This document shows, in pieces, positions 34,690 through 45,834 of a stretch of DNA of 64,000 nt. The DNA comes from Anastrepha obliqua. Its lineage: Eukaryota > Arthropoda > Insecta > Diptera > Tephritidae. Position 1 is the stretch's first letter; every line of letters starts with the position of its first letter. The translations under genes and the position numbers were made by a program. The stretch lies in assembly GCF_027943255.1 (NCBI RefSeq), contig NC_072896.1, positions 33,692,501-33,756,500 of the forward strand, read 5' to 3'. The notes beneath the pieces are model-generated. The model made no database searches. It was not told where the DNA came from and saw only the letters and a program-made list of their open reading frames with translations.

Positions 34690-35610
34690 TTCTTTCTACA
34701 CTTTTTACACCGATGGATCCAAAACCAGCTATGGTAGCGAATCTGGATGATACTTAGACTTATACACTTAGACAGGACAGATAGCTACGGTATTCTTGAC
34801 GGAGGTCTATGCCATCAAATGTAGCATACTGTCTAATTAATAAAAAGTGGCGGGATAGAAGCATTGGAATTTGTAGTGACAGTCAAGCTGCACTAAGAGC
34901 CTTGCCAACCAACGATGCTCTCCCAATTAGTAGGTGAATGCTAGACAAAACAGAACAGTGTTACAAAACACAACAAAGCTTGTCTTATTTGGGTGCTTGT
35001 ACATTATGGTATTACAGGATATGAGTTGAGTGATAAACTGGTTCGGAAAGTACAACACTAGGTACTGAACCCATTCTGAGTATCAATTCTGCATCGTTTC
35101 AACTATGGACTGACGACTTCATGAGGTCTACCCATAGAGGACGTTTGTCTGGGTTGTACTTGTGCAGAGTAGCCAAGTGCTTTGTGAAAGATCCAAACAG
35201 GAGACTTCTTGCCTTTCTCCTAAAGTTTAGAAGGACGGCCTTAGAGAGTTTTGGTGAGAGTAATCACAGGGCACAACGTCAACAAATGGCTACCATGGGA
35301 GTCCCTGACGACCTAATAAGCCTATCCCGCCGTGAGAATGAGGGCACTGCAGAGCATTTTCTCTGTAGCTGACCGTCATTTTCTAAAATCAGACTTACGC
35401 TATTGGGGTGCGATTTTCTGATTCATCAATAAATCCAAAAGATTCACGGAAGAGTGACCTCAAACCAATTTTTCAGTCTTGCTGTTCATACTGTATCTAT
35501 CTTCCTCTCTATTCCTTCTACTCTAATCTGGGTGTAATACAATGGTCTTCCTGACTGAATACTTGGACCTGCCCCCAACCCCTCACAAATCTAACCTAGT
35601 CTAAGCTAAA
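34690..35610 (+). mobile_element. RNase H LINE 3' half with 3' UTR
   Basis: Plus-strand frames: YTDGSKTSYGSESG, FLTEVYAI, KKWRDRSIGICSDSQAALRA, LWTDDFMRSTHRGRLSGLYL, CRVAKCFVKDPNRRLLAFLL and NEGTAEHFLCS, then a stop replacing Cys. The 3' end has GTGTAATACAATGG, matching the tails at 27530 and 57830. It is the closest relative of the 27500-29230 copy (both have D-D-F-M-R-S and CFVK-[ED]-PNR). Stops and gaps break it. Confidence 0.82.
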
Positions 35611-35739
35611 GGCTCTAGTAATAACAGTACGGGGTTTGGTAAAAAAATAAGGAGAATTTTCAAATTTCGCGGGCTATGTATATTCGAGTTTAGATTACTA
35701 TTTGTTTTTATGTTGGTACACTCGTCTCGACGACATCTT

Positions 35740-36205
35740 CACGATATTAGCAATATAGCCAGTTTAGACTGCTTGGGAGAGGTATAAATAAGACAAGTGC
35801 TTTGCGTGTTTGGCGAATTTTTGAACAAACCTCGAACTTTGAGCATAAAGAGATTTAGAGAGACCAACACAGAAAAACATCGAATTACGAGGAACTGCGG
35901 GTGGAATCTTAAATGAAATCCTCTCAAAAAGCACCGGACAGTCAACAGCACTACGGACGAAAATTAAAGATAACTTTACTCTCCTCTTCTGCAATGATTT
36001 TAAGTTAATCTATAAGCATTTCGCTTCAGGATATGTAGTAGGAATAGGGTCGGAAAAGCGTAAATTACGCAACGCGAAATATAAGAATACTTTTCGTATT
36101 CGTTCAATTCGAGCAGCAAAGATGCTCCATTGCTTGTCTGTTTGTATACTGTAGCTGTCTAACTTACAAGGGTTAGATATGGATGATTGGATGATGTACG
36201 ATACC
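35740..36205 (-). mobile_element. Jockey-type LINE C-terminal remnant
   Basis: The minus strand gives RIERIRKVFLYFALRNLRFS then DPIPTTYPEAKCLLINLKSL and RRVKLSLIFVRSAVDCPVLF, with few interruptions until about 35740. This is the R-I-E-x-I-Q-x-x-F-L-x-F-A-L-R block and leucine-rich tail of Jockey ORF2, collinear with 13470-13940. Confidence 0.78.
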
Positions 36206-36259
36206 ATTTGCTAAAATTAGAAATTCTTCGATAGGTTGATTAATTTGCGTCACCTTGTA

Positions 36260-36927
36260 CCAACCTATGAAATGAGACTTTTTTTTCAATTTCAAACGCT
36301 TTTTAACAAAAAATGGTTACAAATTTAATCTTCAAAATAATAGCCATCACTAGCGACACATTTTTCCCATCTCTTAGGCGATTTGTGGATGCCGCGCCAA
36401 AAAACTTGGCCGTCTTTGGCCGCAAACCAATCATCGAGCCATTTTTTGGATTCTTCGCTTCTTGGATCGCTCTTTTTCGATGTGGCGGTGCATTGCTATC
36501 AAGAAAAATTACTTTGTGATGCCGATTGGCATATTCGTATCATACCAAATCATACCACGCCTTGCGGTCGAAGCGATATGGTATGGCCGTTGTTTTTGGC
36601 TGGCGGCCGGGCCGCTCTTTTGATTGTTCACACCCATTTTTCATCACCCCTAACGACTCGATGCAAAAAATGCTCCCTTTGATGAGCTTGAGAAGCGTTT
36701 TTCTTAAATTGATAACAGAAAATCAACGATGTCCGCCAATCGTAGTTTGAAAACACGAAATTCGACATTTTTAAGAGCGACAAAAATGCATTGTTGTATG
36801 AAACGTAAGAAACAATGAATTGAATATTATTGACAGATGACAGACGAAAAAGCAAGACATTTGGGCAGGTTTAAAAATACTCCCAGCGTCATCTATGGAC
36901 TAATAGTTGAAAGTCTCATTTCATGGG
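36260..36927 (-). mobile_element. mariner with large internal deletions
   Basis: Ends read ACC(TAT/C)ATGAAATGAGACTTT from both sides, with TA at 36258-36259 and 36928-36929. The minus strand has the N-terminus (NYDWRTSLIFCYQFKKNASQ AHQ) fused directly to FLHRVVRGDEKWV, that is, HTH and linker lost. After scraps follows the C-terminus EESKKWLDDWFAAKDGQVFW RGIHKSPKRWEKCVASDGYYF ED. Asp 1 remains; Asp 2 and 3 are gone. Confidence 0.85.
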
Positions 36928-36929
36928 TA

Positions 36930-38060
36930 TATACCTGGTATATTCCTTTCTCTGTCTTACCTTTACCAAACCAAACTCTCAGTTATATGATTTCCAATAA
37001 AACTCAGTTTTTTTCTTCGTTTCACACTATTTAAGTAGCTTTAAATAATATTCCTTTATTTCGTTCTTGCAGCATTCATACAAATCAATATTATTTAGAA
37101 TTATAACTTATAAACCACTTCGCATTTTATACCTAAAACCTATTTTGCATAATATATTTGCATTGTTTGTAAATAATTAAAATGCAGTTGAATGCATTAA
37201 TCAGATTATAATTCGGTAAACAGGCTTCCACTTGTAGATTTTCAACTATACATAACTAGGCTTGTATACTTATTTATATGTGTATGTATGTGACTGAGTT
37301 TTCATTATGTCAACTCATACATTATTTATATATTTACTTGCACAATTATCTTCTTATATATCTTAATAACTCCGTAGCAGTTCTAGGCGGGGCAAATTGG
37401 GGGGGCGCAATTTTATGCTTAAGCCACGAAGCTTACACAGATTCATATCTTAACGATTTCATAGCAATTTATTTTTCATAACTACATAGTATATTTAGCA
37501 AGTACTTTCAACTTGTTTTTTTCTATAGAATTCACGAGCTACTTGGAAATGTCTAATGTGTGTATATATGTATGTATGTAGATATATATGAATATATGCT
37601 TGTATGTACAAATTTTGAATTTCGTTTATAACAGTTCTAACTTGTATCGCTTCACATGATATGTATACGTATGTATGTTAATTTTTTTAAGTAAATTTGG
37701 TAACAGCTAATCTAATTTTATATGCAATTTATTTTAAATGACAGGGGCGAGGAGACGCAGACGCCTAGACACGTAGAAAACGACGCGGATTTGTGTAGTC
37801 CTCGTGTTCATCAAAATTATTATTAAATAATATTTAATACTTAAATATATTTTCAGTGAAAGTGAAGCTAAAATTTGCAAAATTAATTTCCAGGTATATA
37901 TTGATACATTTTTATAAATATACTACTATGCCATATTTAGTATCTATATGAAGAAATTAAATATCAGTATATTGTGATTATGAAAGATCTATCTTACACA
38001 GAGAAAAACTGATGTGCTTTACTAAACCCGATTTGAAATCACTAATTTGAGTATTTGAAA
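36930..38060. other. No gene seen
   Basis: AT-rich with TATG/TACA microsatellite tracts near 37270-37300 and 37555-37600. The short GC-richer bit at 37740-37810 shows no exon features. Confidence 0.5.
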
Positions 38061-38085
38061 GTATAATTTTATAATAGTTATATTA

Positions 38086-39562
38086 TTGTTTGGAAACTCG
38101 ATTCAATTTATACAACAAAGAGAAGGATTGTCGAAATACTGTTTTAATTGTCAAAATCTACGTGCTCATGCTACTGACGTATTGAGTCCAGTTAGGGGAA
38201 AATTCAATGTGGTAGTTTTTCATGAGACTTGGTTGCGTGAAGACGAAGAAAGCAGTTTACCGAATTTTAACTGCATCATCCAGTGTAGAAGAAGTTATGT
38301 TCGAACCGGAGGAGTCGCTATCTATCACATCAAAATGATACCGTGACTGTCCTCACACCACACTTACGATTTACCGCAGTACAGTCAACATCAAATGCCA
38401 TTTAAATTTTGCTTTTTGAATCGGCTAAAAAAAAAAAACTAATCAATGTTTTTTCAAACTTTTTTTTTATTTTGAAGATTGAACATTGTCATTTATGAAT
38501 GAAAAATAATATCGTTCAAATGACTGCCACGACTGGCTTTACAGTAGGCCATTCGATCAACCCAATTTTGAAGCACATTTTAGATTGTTTGGGCTCCAAT
38601 TTCACGAATAGCAACTTCGATTTCGTGTTATAAAGCATCAATCGTCTTTGGATGGTTCGCATAGCATTTGTCCTTAACGGCTCCGCACAAAAAATAGTCC
38701 AACGGGCTTAAATCACAGCTCCGAGGCGGCCAATTGATATTGGAATTCAAAAACGGTAGCCAAAAGTTCGAGTGTAACTTTGGCAGTGTGACAAGTTGCA
38801 CCGTCCTGTTGAAACCAAATGTCGCCCATGTCATCCTCTTCAATTTGTGGAAACAAAAACTCGTTGAGCATGTCACGCTAACGCGAGCCATTTACTGTAA
38901 CAGCGGAAGAAGAAGAAGACTCACCCCTTTGGAAATAGGTTTTCAATATTCCCCAATTTTGTTCAAGCGTATAACGTTGCATTTCGTAAATGTCAAACCT
39001 TTAAGTAAATTATGAACACATTTGACATGTCATTTGTGTTACCATTCTCAAAAAAATAGGTGGTTCAAAAAACAAACGCTATATGGCCCAGCCTGTATTT
39101 GTATTTCTGTGTGCTGTGCGATAAATGGACAAAACATAGTAATTGTGGGTGTCTACATAACTCCGAATTCACATATCAATGACATTATCGCATTTTTACA
39201 TGGTTTGTTATTAGGATACACACGTCATTGTGGTAAACTCCTTCCTCAACGCGACGATCTAAAACCGCTCATATTAACTGAAGATTTCAATGTAAATTTT
39301 GCAACGGACATTTCCATGAAATTAATAGAATTTTTAGAACATGAACTGAATTTACAAATGAGTACAACAACAAAATCAGGAACAACGATAGATGCCGTAT
39401 TTTCTCGCTATATCGACACAATCGAGTCAAGAACATATGTCTATATCCTATTTCAGTTACCACAAATCGATTGTATCCACTGTTGCTATTGCACCATCAA
39501 TACAAAATGTACAGGCTATTGAAGCACCGACTAATGCACAAATATCAGAAATAAATGAATAA
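38086..39562 (+). pseudogene. Endonuclease/exonuclease/phosphatase domain, probably from a Helentron-type protein
   Basis: The first part (38086-38380) reads GLSKYCFNCQNLRAHATDVL, NVVVFHETWLREDEESSLPN and RTGGVAIYH. The second part (39098-39562) reads NGQNIVIVGVYITPNSHIND, LILTEDFNVNFAT, TTKSGTTIDAVFSRYIDTIE and, after a shift, SYFSYHKSIVSTV, ending at a TAA at 39560. Motifs E-T-W-L, G-x-F-N-x-N (here E-D-F-N) and a Y-H-K in place of the usual S-D-H are those of EEP nucleases. This set with SYFSYHK is known to me from nuclease domains at the C-terminus of Rep/helicase (Helitron2/Helentron) proteins; a LINE endonuclease is the alternative. A DD41D element splits it. Confidence 0.65.
38382..39095 (-). 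mobile_element. DD41D derivative inserted in the endonuclease ORF
   Basis: TA flanks at 38380-38381 and 39096-39097; the right end (reversed) is CAGGCTGGGCCATATAGCG, the left end is a diverged match. The minus strand has an N-terminal stub YTLEQNWGILKTYFQ followed at once by AVTVNGSR and RDMLNEFLF, then DIWFQQDGATCHTAKVTLEL in one frame (Asp 2), WPPRSCDLSPLDYFLCGAVK in another (Asp 3), and ANHPKTIDAL to SRGSHLNDIIFH at the C-terminus. The HTH region and Asp 1 are deleted. It interrupts the host ORF between LRFTAV and CISVCCAING. Confidence 0.83.
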
Positions 39563-39796
39563 TAATATTATCCACTATCATTGTATGTAATTTTATAAAA
39601 AATCATTTCAGTCCCCACTAAAATATTTAAATTTAATCCAGAAGTTAAGAAGTTTCATTTCAAATATGCGCACATAGTGCGGCTGGCCTTTTTTTAACCA
39701 TTAAGCACTGTTATCTAAGTAGAGTAAATTAGTAAAAATATTGTACTGTGGGTGGGGTCGCACATAATTAAAAAATGTTGCATTAAATCCAGTGGT

Positions 39797-40785
39797 AAGC
39801 AAGAATGACAGAAACAAGATTGCGCCCATCAGAGAGTGCGTGACGCCCCATTGGTGTAGTTGTGCAGTGTTGTCAACCCTTTCTTCTTTTTGATTGGAAG
39901 AAGCCGAATTTAAGTGAAGTCAAGTTCTTCTCCACCCGATTTTGCAACTCAGAGAAGGCCAACCCTTCGCTTTTCGCAATAAATTGTGTGCTTTTTTATA
40001 CCCGAAATGCGAAATTTTTTGTAATTGGTGTTTTTTTTTTTAATTAAAGCTACAAAGACAAGTAATAAATAATTGGCAACGCTCTACTAAAACTACGCTT
40101 TGGCAAAAAAAAAAAACAAGAAAAAAAAACAAAACCCTTTAAGAAAGCTACCAAAACTGTAAGCTAAAAAAATTTGTATAATTACAAAAATATACTAGAA
40201 AAGATCTCTCTTGCATTTAAAGCTTATGCTTAGGAGATTTAACATAAGTGATATTGAAAATTTATTAATTCCTATAAAATTTGATGTGCTGACAGTGCAA
40301 ATCTAATTTCTTGGTGGTTATGCAAGAGTATGGACGCTTCTTCTTGTCAACTCCTCTTAACTTTAAAACCTTTTTATAAATTTTAAATAGCCTTTGAATT
40401 TATTGAATCAAGACTCTTTGGCCTCAGTACAATAGACACAAAACTCAGAAAGTCCACGCTATTAAATTTCCCAACTAGTAGCTGTGTTTACCACCCACTG
40501 CACGATCAGCATACACGCGGAAAAGTTAGGTTTACCATTTAACCTCCCTTGCAAAGCTGTGGGGACCTTTCAGAGAAAGTTAGGTTAGGTTAGGCATGTT
40601 GAGAAGAAAAAACTGAAACTGCGAGGGTAGAGAACAGAAAGCTACGAAAATGGTAGTCTTGTCACACTGATCACCAATTACACTAATGTGACGTCTTGAA
40701 AATCAGCTGATATTGTCCAATTCGCTGAAAGCAAGGTAGCGGTGTCACAATCGGCGGCGCCTTATTATTCTCTCCATCGTGCGTT
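39797..40785. mobile_element. hAT-like MITE family, long copy
   Basis: Left end GCAAGAATGACAGAAACAAG with ATTGCGCCCATCAGAGAG, and right end AATTCGCTGAAAGCAAGGTA, then GCGCCTTATTATTCTCTCCA, match the two ends of the 25553-25791 copy. About 750 bp more lies between them. Flanks GTGGTAAG and GTTATAAG agree at 6 of 8 positions. The interior is AT-rich, with a short (TTAGG)3-like tract near 40577; no transposase seen. Confidence 0.55.
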
Positions 40786-40961
40786 ATAAGTCTGTATATT
40801 AGTACTCTCAAAAAACAAAACAAAAAGGTAATTAACTAAAACCATCATTTTTTTACATTGAATTCAATATATTTTGAAATTTCCAAAAATTCAAGAGAAA
40901 CATTTAAAAAGGTTGTTCAGGAGTAACACATAAGTGTTAAATCCACGGAAGTAGGTATATA

Positions 40962-41854
40962 CAGTGTACTCCTTCATAAGCGGACATCTAAGGGACTAAA
41001 AGATTTGTCCGCTTACGGGGTTACATGGGTTTCGTGGGTTCAAAAAATAGATTTTTTTTGGCTTCTTAATTTCTACAAAATCTCAAGAAGTTCTAAATTT
41101 TCAACATCATCTGAATAATAGTTCCGGAGATACAGCCCTTGGAAGGTGTGCGCTCCAAGTCACTTTTATTGTTACCCAAAACTTAAAACGCGTTTTTCTC
41201 GGAACCGTGTTTTCAAAGTCGGTTCTCGAAAACTACTCCACCGATCTTGATGAAATTTTGTACAGGTATTCGAGATACAATTTACTCGTGCTTGAACGAA
41301 GGACTTTGTTTTTTTTTCAATTACAACTATTTAAAAAAAAAACAAAGGGTCAAGCAAATTTGACCGAAATTTTCATTTTTTTGGGAAAATTTCTGCCAAA
41401 ATTAGAATTTTTACTTTTTGTTCTTTCACTCGTTCAAGCACGAGTTTATGGTTCAACTAAAACACTTATTTTGGTTTTTTTTGATGATCCTATCAGGAGT
41501 TATGCTAACAACGCGGACGCACCTTTTTTACGAGGGATCACCGGAAATGACGCCACAATGGAGGAGTTTTAATTTTTCTTTTTTGGAAATTTCAGAAATT
41601 ATTCTTTGAATATGTATCTATAAGACAGAAAAAAGTTTGAATTAATTTTTTACATAGGAAAACAAATTTTTAAAATAGGCCTGTTTTTACCTGACGAAAC
41701 CCATGTAACCAGTGTCTGCTTATGAGAAAGGGTGAACAAGTGAATAATATGTTATGGAATTGATGCCCACTCGAAAGAAAAAAAAAAGTTTAAATTCTTA
41801 AGGACTTGTGGTATGTACTGAAAAAGTGTCCGCTTAATAGAGGTTTATGTACTG
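40962..41854. mobile_element. pogo/Tigger-like non-autonomous element, interrupted
   Basis: Begins CAGTGTACTCCTTCATAAGC, then GGACATCTAAGGGAC and TTTGTCCGCTTACGGG; ends GTGTCCGCTTAATAGAGG... GTACTG. CAG...CTG ends, a TA before the left end, and repeated TGTCCGCTTA motifs are typical of pogo/Tigger derivatives. A second element sits in its middle, so its own length is about 200 bp. Confidence 0.65.
41019..41710. mobile_element. 692-bp MITE nested in the Tigger-like element
   Basis: Perfect 16-bp terminal inverted repeats GGTTACATGGGTTTCG at 41019-41034 and 41695-41710, with weaker complementarity inward (T(G/C)(G/A)GGT). It lies between TTTGTCCGCTTACGG and AGTGTCTGCTTATGA of the outer element. 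The 121-aa plus frame at 41207-41572 inside matches no family I know and is probably chance. Confidence 0.75.
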
Positions 41855-42645
41855 TGTACATATTCATATATTCTAATCTGTAATTTGCTTTTGAATTTCA
41901 GCTTTTAACTAAAAACTGAAATCACTATAAGACATATATAGGCATTCAATATTTTTTTATTTATTGGTATCATACCCCTTACAATCACTTATATTTTATT
42001 TATGAATTTTTTATTATTTTTTTATATTTTGCAAACTACACCGTTCGACAAAATGATAAAAACTCAATATTTTGACCATTTTAAAATTTTTTCTTTTCTT
42101 TCTTCTCTGAAGCTTTTTTAAAGAAATATGTTTGATGGATAAAAATAAAATATTAAAAATAACAAGCATTCAATACCAAATACATATATACAAAAATATC
42201 CAAAAATTGGTTATGTATATTACTATAACTCTGTTACGGGCTGCATGTATGCATAGGTAAATGTATGTAGATGTAACTTTCATGTATTTACAGTGTTTCT
42301 ATGACTTTATTTACCCACTATAAATACATATATGTATATTCTCCGCCTTGTATTGTTTTTCATTCAATTGTGTGCATACAGTCTTTTATATCATACAAGC
42401 AGCGCTTTTCCATTACATCATTTATTTATTAATTTTTGTGTGATGTTTATTTATTAAATTTTGCAGTATTGTATATACTCGTAAATCTATACTATTTAAA
42501 TACAGTAAACGCACCAAGATCATCAAAACCTAAATAATTTATTAAATAAACTTTATAGTCATTTTTTAAAACGCATTTAATTAAGAATTAAATTTTAAAT
42601 TTAAATTTTTACATTTGTAAACGTTCGCAGAACTTTGAAAAAATA
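41855..42645. other. No gene seen
   Basis: Very AT-rich with TATGTA/ACATA tracts; nothing supported. Confidence 0.5.
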
Positions 42646-42651
42646 ATGTCG

Positions 42652-42917
42652 TTATGTTATGTTATGTTATGTTATGTTATGTTATGTTATGTTATGTTAT
42701 GTTATGTTATGTTATGTTATATTATGTTATGTTATGTTATGTTATGTTATGTTATGTTATGTTATGTTATGTTATGTTATGTTATGTTATGTTATGTTAT
42801 GTTATGTTATGTTATGTTATGTTATGTTATGTTATGTTATGTTATGTTATGTTATGTTATGTTATGTTATGTAATGTTATGTTATGTTATGTTATGTTAT
42901 GTTATGTTATGTTATGT
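42652..42917. repeat. (TTATG)n pentanucleotide array, about 53 units
   Basis: An uninterrupted run of the pentamer TTATG/ATGTT with only two visible substitutions (G to A at 42721, T to A at 42873). Because 15 nt is a whole number of units and codons, all three plus frames are open and encode M-L-C-Y-V repeats. These are not genes. Confidence 0.97.
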
Positions 42918-43247
42918 TACATATGTCATGACGCGCTTTCTTATTTCATAGCATAGGCTAGGTTAGGTTTAAGAGGTTATCTGCGGTTATCCACTCAACC
43001 TCTATATTTTTGTCTGTTAATTTTTATCATTTTACGCTTTATTATGTTGCGCTATGAGGTTGTGTTCTCTTATGTTATCTCCTACACCGTCGTGAATACC
43101 TTGGTATTTTCTTTTGTAACATACTCAAAACTTTCTTCGTAAACAGAGTTTATTTAACCTCTAAATCAACGGTTTAGATTCGAGGCTGTTAGGCTGAAAT
43201 CGTATACAAGTTCGCGTAGTTTTTTTAAATCATCTAGTTTTAACCGT

Positions 43248-43503
43248 AGGTTCGAATTTCGGTGAAACACCAAAATGAAGAAAAAGTTTTTTCTAATAGC
43301 GGTCGGCCCTCGGCAGTCAATGGCAAACCTTCGAGTGTATTTCTGCCATGAAAAAGCTCCTCATAAAAATATCTGCCCTTCGGAGTCGGCTTAAAACTGT
43401 AGGTTCCTCCACTTGTGGAACAACATCAAGACGCACGCCACAAAGAAGAGGAGGAGCCCAGCCAAACACCCAAAAAGGGCGTACGCGCAAATTATATATA
43501 CTT
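43248..43503 (+). mobile_element. tRNA-derived SINE, copy D (head partly lost)
   Basis: Starts at the B box (AGGTTCGAATTTCGGTG) and continues collinear with the full copy: CCCTCGGCAGTCAATGGCAA, GAGTGTATTTCTGCCATG, TTCGGAGTCGGC, CACTTGTGGAACAACATCAA and the tail GTACGCGCAAATTATATAT. Upstream of the B box the tRNA-like part is missing. Confidence 0.85.
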
Positions 43504-44109
43504 GTATGTATATACAGTTTTAACCCACACCATGGCACACGTAGTATTCACTTCTGGCCCGATTGCCGTACGCGGGCTATGCCCGTAATTGTAGGTTAAG
43601 GGGCTAAACCAGTTTTTTGCTGAAAATCGATTTCTAATCGAAAGAAAGATTTACTATTCCTAGTAGCACTTAACATTTCATTAAAAACGAAATTCAAATC
43701 TACTTATAGATCAGTACACATTCAAGATTGGTAAGAGCTCACTTAAAAACAAACTTACGTCATAAATTTTCAAATAAAAAACCATTTAAATTTAAGTGTA
43801 AAAAATGCAAGATATTGAAAGGTGTTTTTTATGAAAAAAAAACAAAAAAAAAACGCTTAACATACTTATTTGTGGACTTTCTTGTGGATAACTTCCTTAG
43901 GTTTAGAGTTGATGTGATACAATTTTGTACACAACTATTTCTTAATATAGCCTTAGTTATGTCCGAACATCATTGGGATCGAAGGTTGCCTCTAAATGAG
44001 GTTCCATTTTCAAATACCCTTAGCCAATCTGACAAAACGAAGAATGCCATTGAATTTAAAAGACGTGACACTTGTACAGTGAGATGCGATACCAGGAGCT
44101 GTTGTCTAC
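43504..44109. other. Unassigned, partly open DNA
   Basis: Holds most of a 154-aa plus frame (43728-44192) whose first half is Lys-rich low complexity and whose last residues (RWRNERI) belong to the LINE described next. The middle is not recognised and may be more of that LINE. Confidence 0.35.
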
Positions 44110-44830
44110 ATTTTAGACTTCTAAGTTGCTTATGTACTTTTGAGGAAGTTGTAAGAGCAGATAATGAAAGATGGCGTAACGAACGCATCTGAAGAATCGC
44201 TCGACAATTGTGGCTGACTCTAAATGCTTAACGCACAGAATCTTTATATATATAATTGGCGCGTACACCAATTTTGGGTGTTTGGCCGAGCTCCTACTCC
44301 TATTGGTGATGTACGTCTTGATGTTGTTCCACAAATGGAGGGGTCTACAGTTTCAAGCCGACTCCGAACGGCAGATATTTTTATGGGGAGCTTTTTCATG
44401 GCAGAAATACACTCGGAGGTTTGCCATTGCCTGCCGAGGTGCGACCACTATTAGAAAAATGTTTTTCTTAATTTTGGTGTTTCACCGAGATTCGAACTTG
44501 CATTCTCTCTGTGAATTCCGAATGGTAGTCACGCACCAATCCATTCGGCTACGGCGGCCGCCCAGAATCTTTACTTAGTCGAAATAGGCATAATTTTAGC
44601 CTATTGATTTTCGTTATAACGGGCCTAGTACGTAGATACATCCAGGGAATGGGTGTGCAGATACAAGACTTCCGCAGAAGTTGTGTAAATGGGAAAGAGA
44701 CGAGTTTGCATCTCCACGCTACTGTGCTCCTCTATACAGCGGCAGATTTACCATTTTATTTGGAGAATTTTTCAATAAGTTATAATATCTCAGCTCATTT
44801 GAGATCAGGAATATTTAAAAATGTCTGAAC
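44110..44830 (+). mobile_element. RNase H LINE tail interrupted by a SINE
   Basis: Before the SINE: VVRADNERWRNERI, then IARQLWLTLNA and RTESL. After it: LSRNRHNFSLLIFVITG, LVRRYIQGMGVQIQDFRRSC, KETSLHLHATVLLYT and SGIFKNV with a stop near 44828. Joined across the SINE, this is the A-R-x-L-W-x-x-x-x-x-x-R-T-x-x-L-L to I-T-G to C-x-x-C tail of an I-group LINE. Some zinc-knuckle Cys are substituted. Confidence 0.72.
44247..44562 (-). mobile_element. tRNA-derived SINE, copy E with 11-bp target duplication
   Basis: Full-length, reversed. The direct repeat CAGAATCTTTA lies on both sides (44236-44246 and 44563-44573). The tail is TATATATAATTGGCGCG. Two conserved stems, CCACAAAT-type (partly eroded) and CCGAATGG...CCATTCGG, and a B box (GATTCGAAC reversed) are present. 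The head ends CGGCTACGGCGGCCGC. Confidence 0.92.
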
Positions 44831-45092
44831 GCCTCATACTGGTTGTAGGGGTAATAAGGACAAGTTCACTACGCGGCATCGAAATGGGCTAGGCGCCTGG
44901 GTGTGTCCGAGAGCGGGCAATTGCTATAGCCTACAGCCTAACCAAGTTAAGTAAAATCAGCTCGAAATACAAACCATATAATATGAACCAAAAAAAAAAC
45001 AAACTTAAATTCAGGCTCAATGAAAGTAATATAGAACCAAAAGTAGTTGCTTTATATCTCTATACTCTTAGCTCTATAAAGGGAAGCATTCA

Positions 45093-45323
45093 TTTATTTC
45101 ATATTTACATTTATCAATACCATTATCTTATTTTATTATTGTTAATAATTTTTACATACATACATAGTTAATTTCGTATATGTGGCTCCATTTATTGTTT
45201 ATCTACTATAAATATATATTTACACACAAATTACAATTAAATAAAAATAAATTATATAAGAATTTTTATATAAGATTTCCTATAACTTTGATTTTGCTGA
45301 TTCTTTGTTTTACTACTTTTATT
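45093..45323 (-). terminator. Candidate polyadenylation signals for the Ig gene
   Basis: Downstream of the TGA on the minus strand, AATAAA hexamers occur at 45318-45323, 45191-45196 and 45093-45098 (TTTATT on the plus strand). The first is about 360 bp past the stop. The region between stop and hexamers is AT-rich without another ORF, as expected for a 3' UTR. AT-rich DNA produces such hexamers by chance, so the choice among them is open. Confidence 0.4.
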
Positions 45324-45682
45324 TTTCTGCCTTTTTTTTGTTACTTTTCATTTATGTATTTTATATTTTCCATTTTCCATGCGCTACATAGTAGACTTAT
45401 ATATTTCTTCTGTTTTTTTTTTCAAATCTTTATATGCCATTGTGTTGATATCTTCATACATTGTAACTTTATATAAATAATTATGTATGATACCTCACAA
45501 TCACCATCACGCAATACACCACTTAAGTAATATGACGCAGAACGGGCACACATACACAAACTCATAGCAGCTATATATACTAATCATACCAGGCAACAGT
45601 AAATCCTTTTAGCCTTAACAGTTACTCTAACACCGCAACCACAATGTCATCAGTGTATCAATAGCTCAGCAGCCAGGAGCTG

Positions 45683-45834
45683 TCAGGCGTCTATCAGCAC
45701 TGCAACTTTTCTAAGCAGTAACAATGTCGTGAACAGCAGCAATGTTGTCAGTGTCAATTTATTTTGTTGACAATGCGTTGTAGCAGCAGCTGAGTCGTAG
45801 AACCCGTCCTCCAGTTCATTGCCAAGTATCATAT
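45683..45834 (-). CDS. Terminal coding exon with GPI-anchor-like hydrophobic tail
   Basis: Minus-strand last coding exon: acceptor AG at 45836-45835 after a pyrimidine-rich tract, then 2 nt, 49 codons and a TGA stop at 45685-45683. The final G of the 51690 exon plus AT gives an Asp codon, so the frame continues. The peptide starts MILGNELEDGFYDSAAATTH and ends in a Leu/Thr-rich run (LTLTTLLLFTTLLLL), then RKVAVLIDA. Small residues (D-S-A-A-A) followed by a polar spacer and a C-terminal hydrophobic segment match a GPI-attachment signal. Known DIP proteins are GPI-anchored surface proteins, so this supports the gene call. A type I membrane segment with a very short tail is the alternative. Confidence 0.85.

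Noticed and set aside
40575..40600. TTAGG-like telomeric motif
   Set aside because: Only about three units, and true flies are not known to use TTAGG telomeres; chance within AT/GT-rich DNA.
42646..42956. Three overlapping open frames of about 100 aa made of M-L-C-Y-V repeats
   Set aside because: They are forced by the pentamer array, which has no stop in any plus frame; no codon bias or domain.
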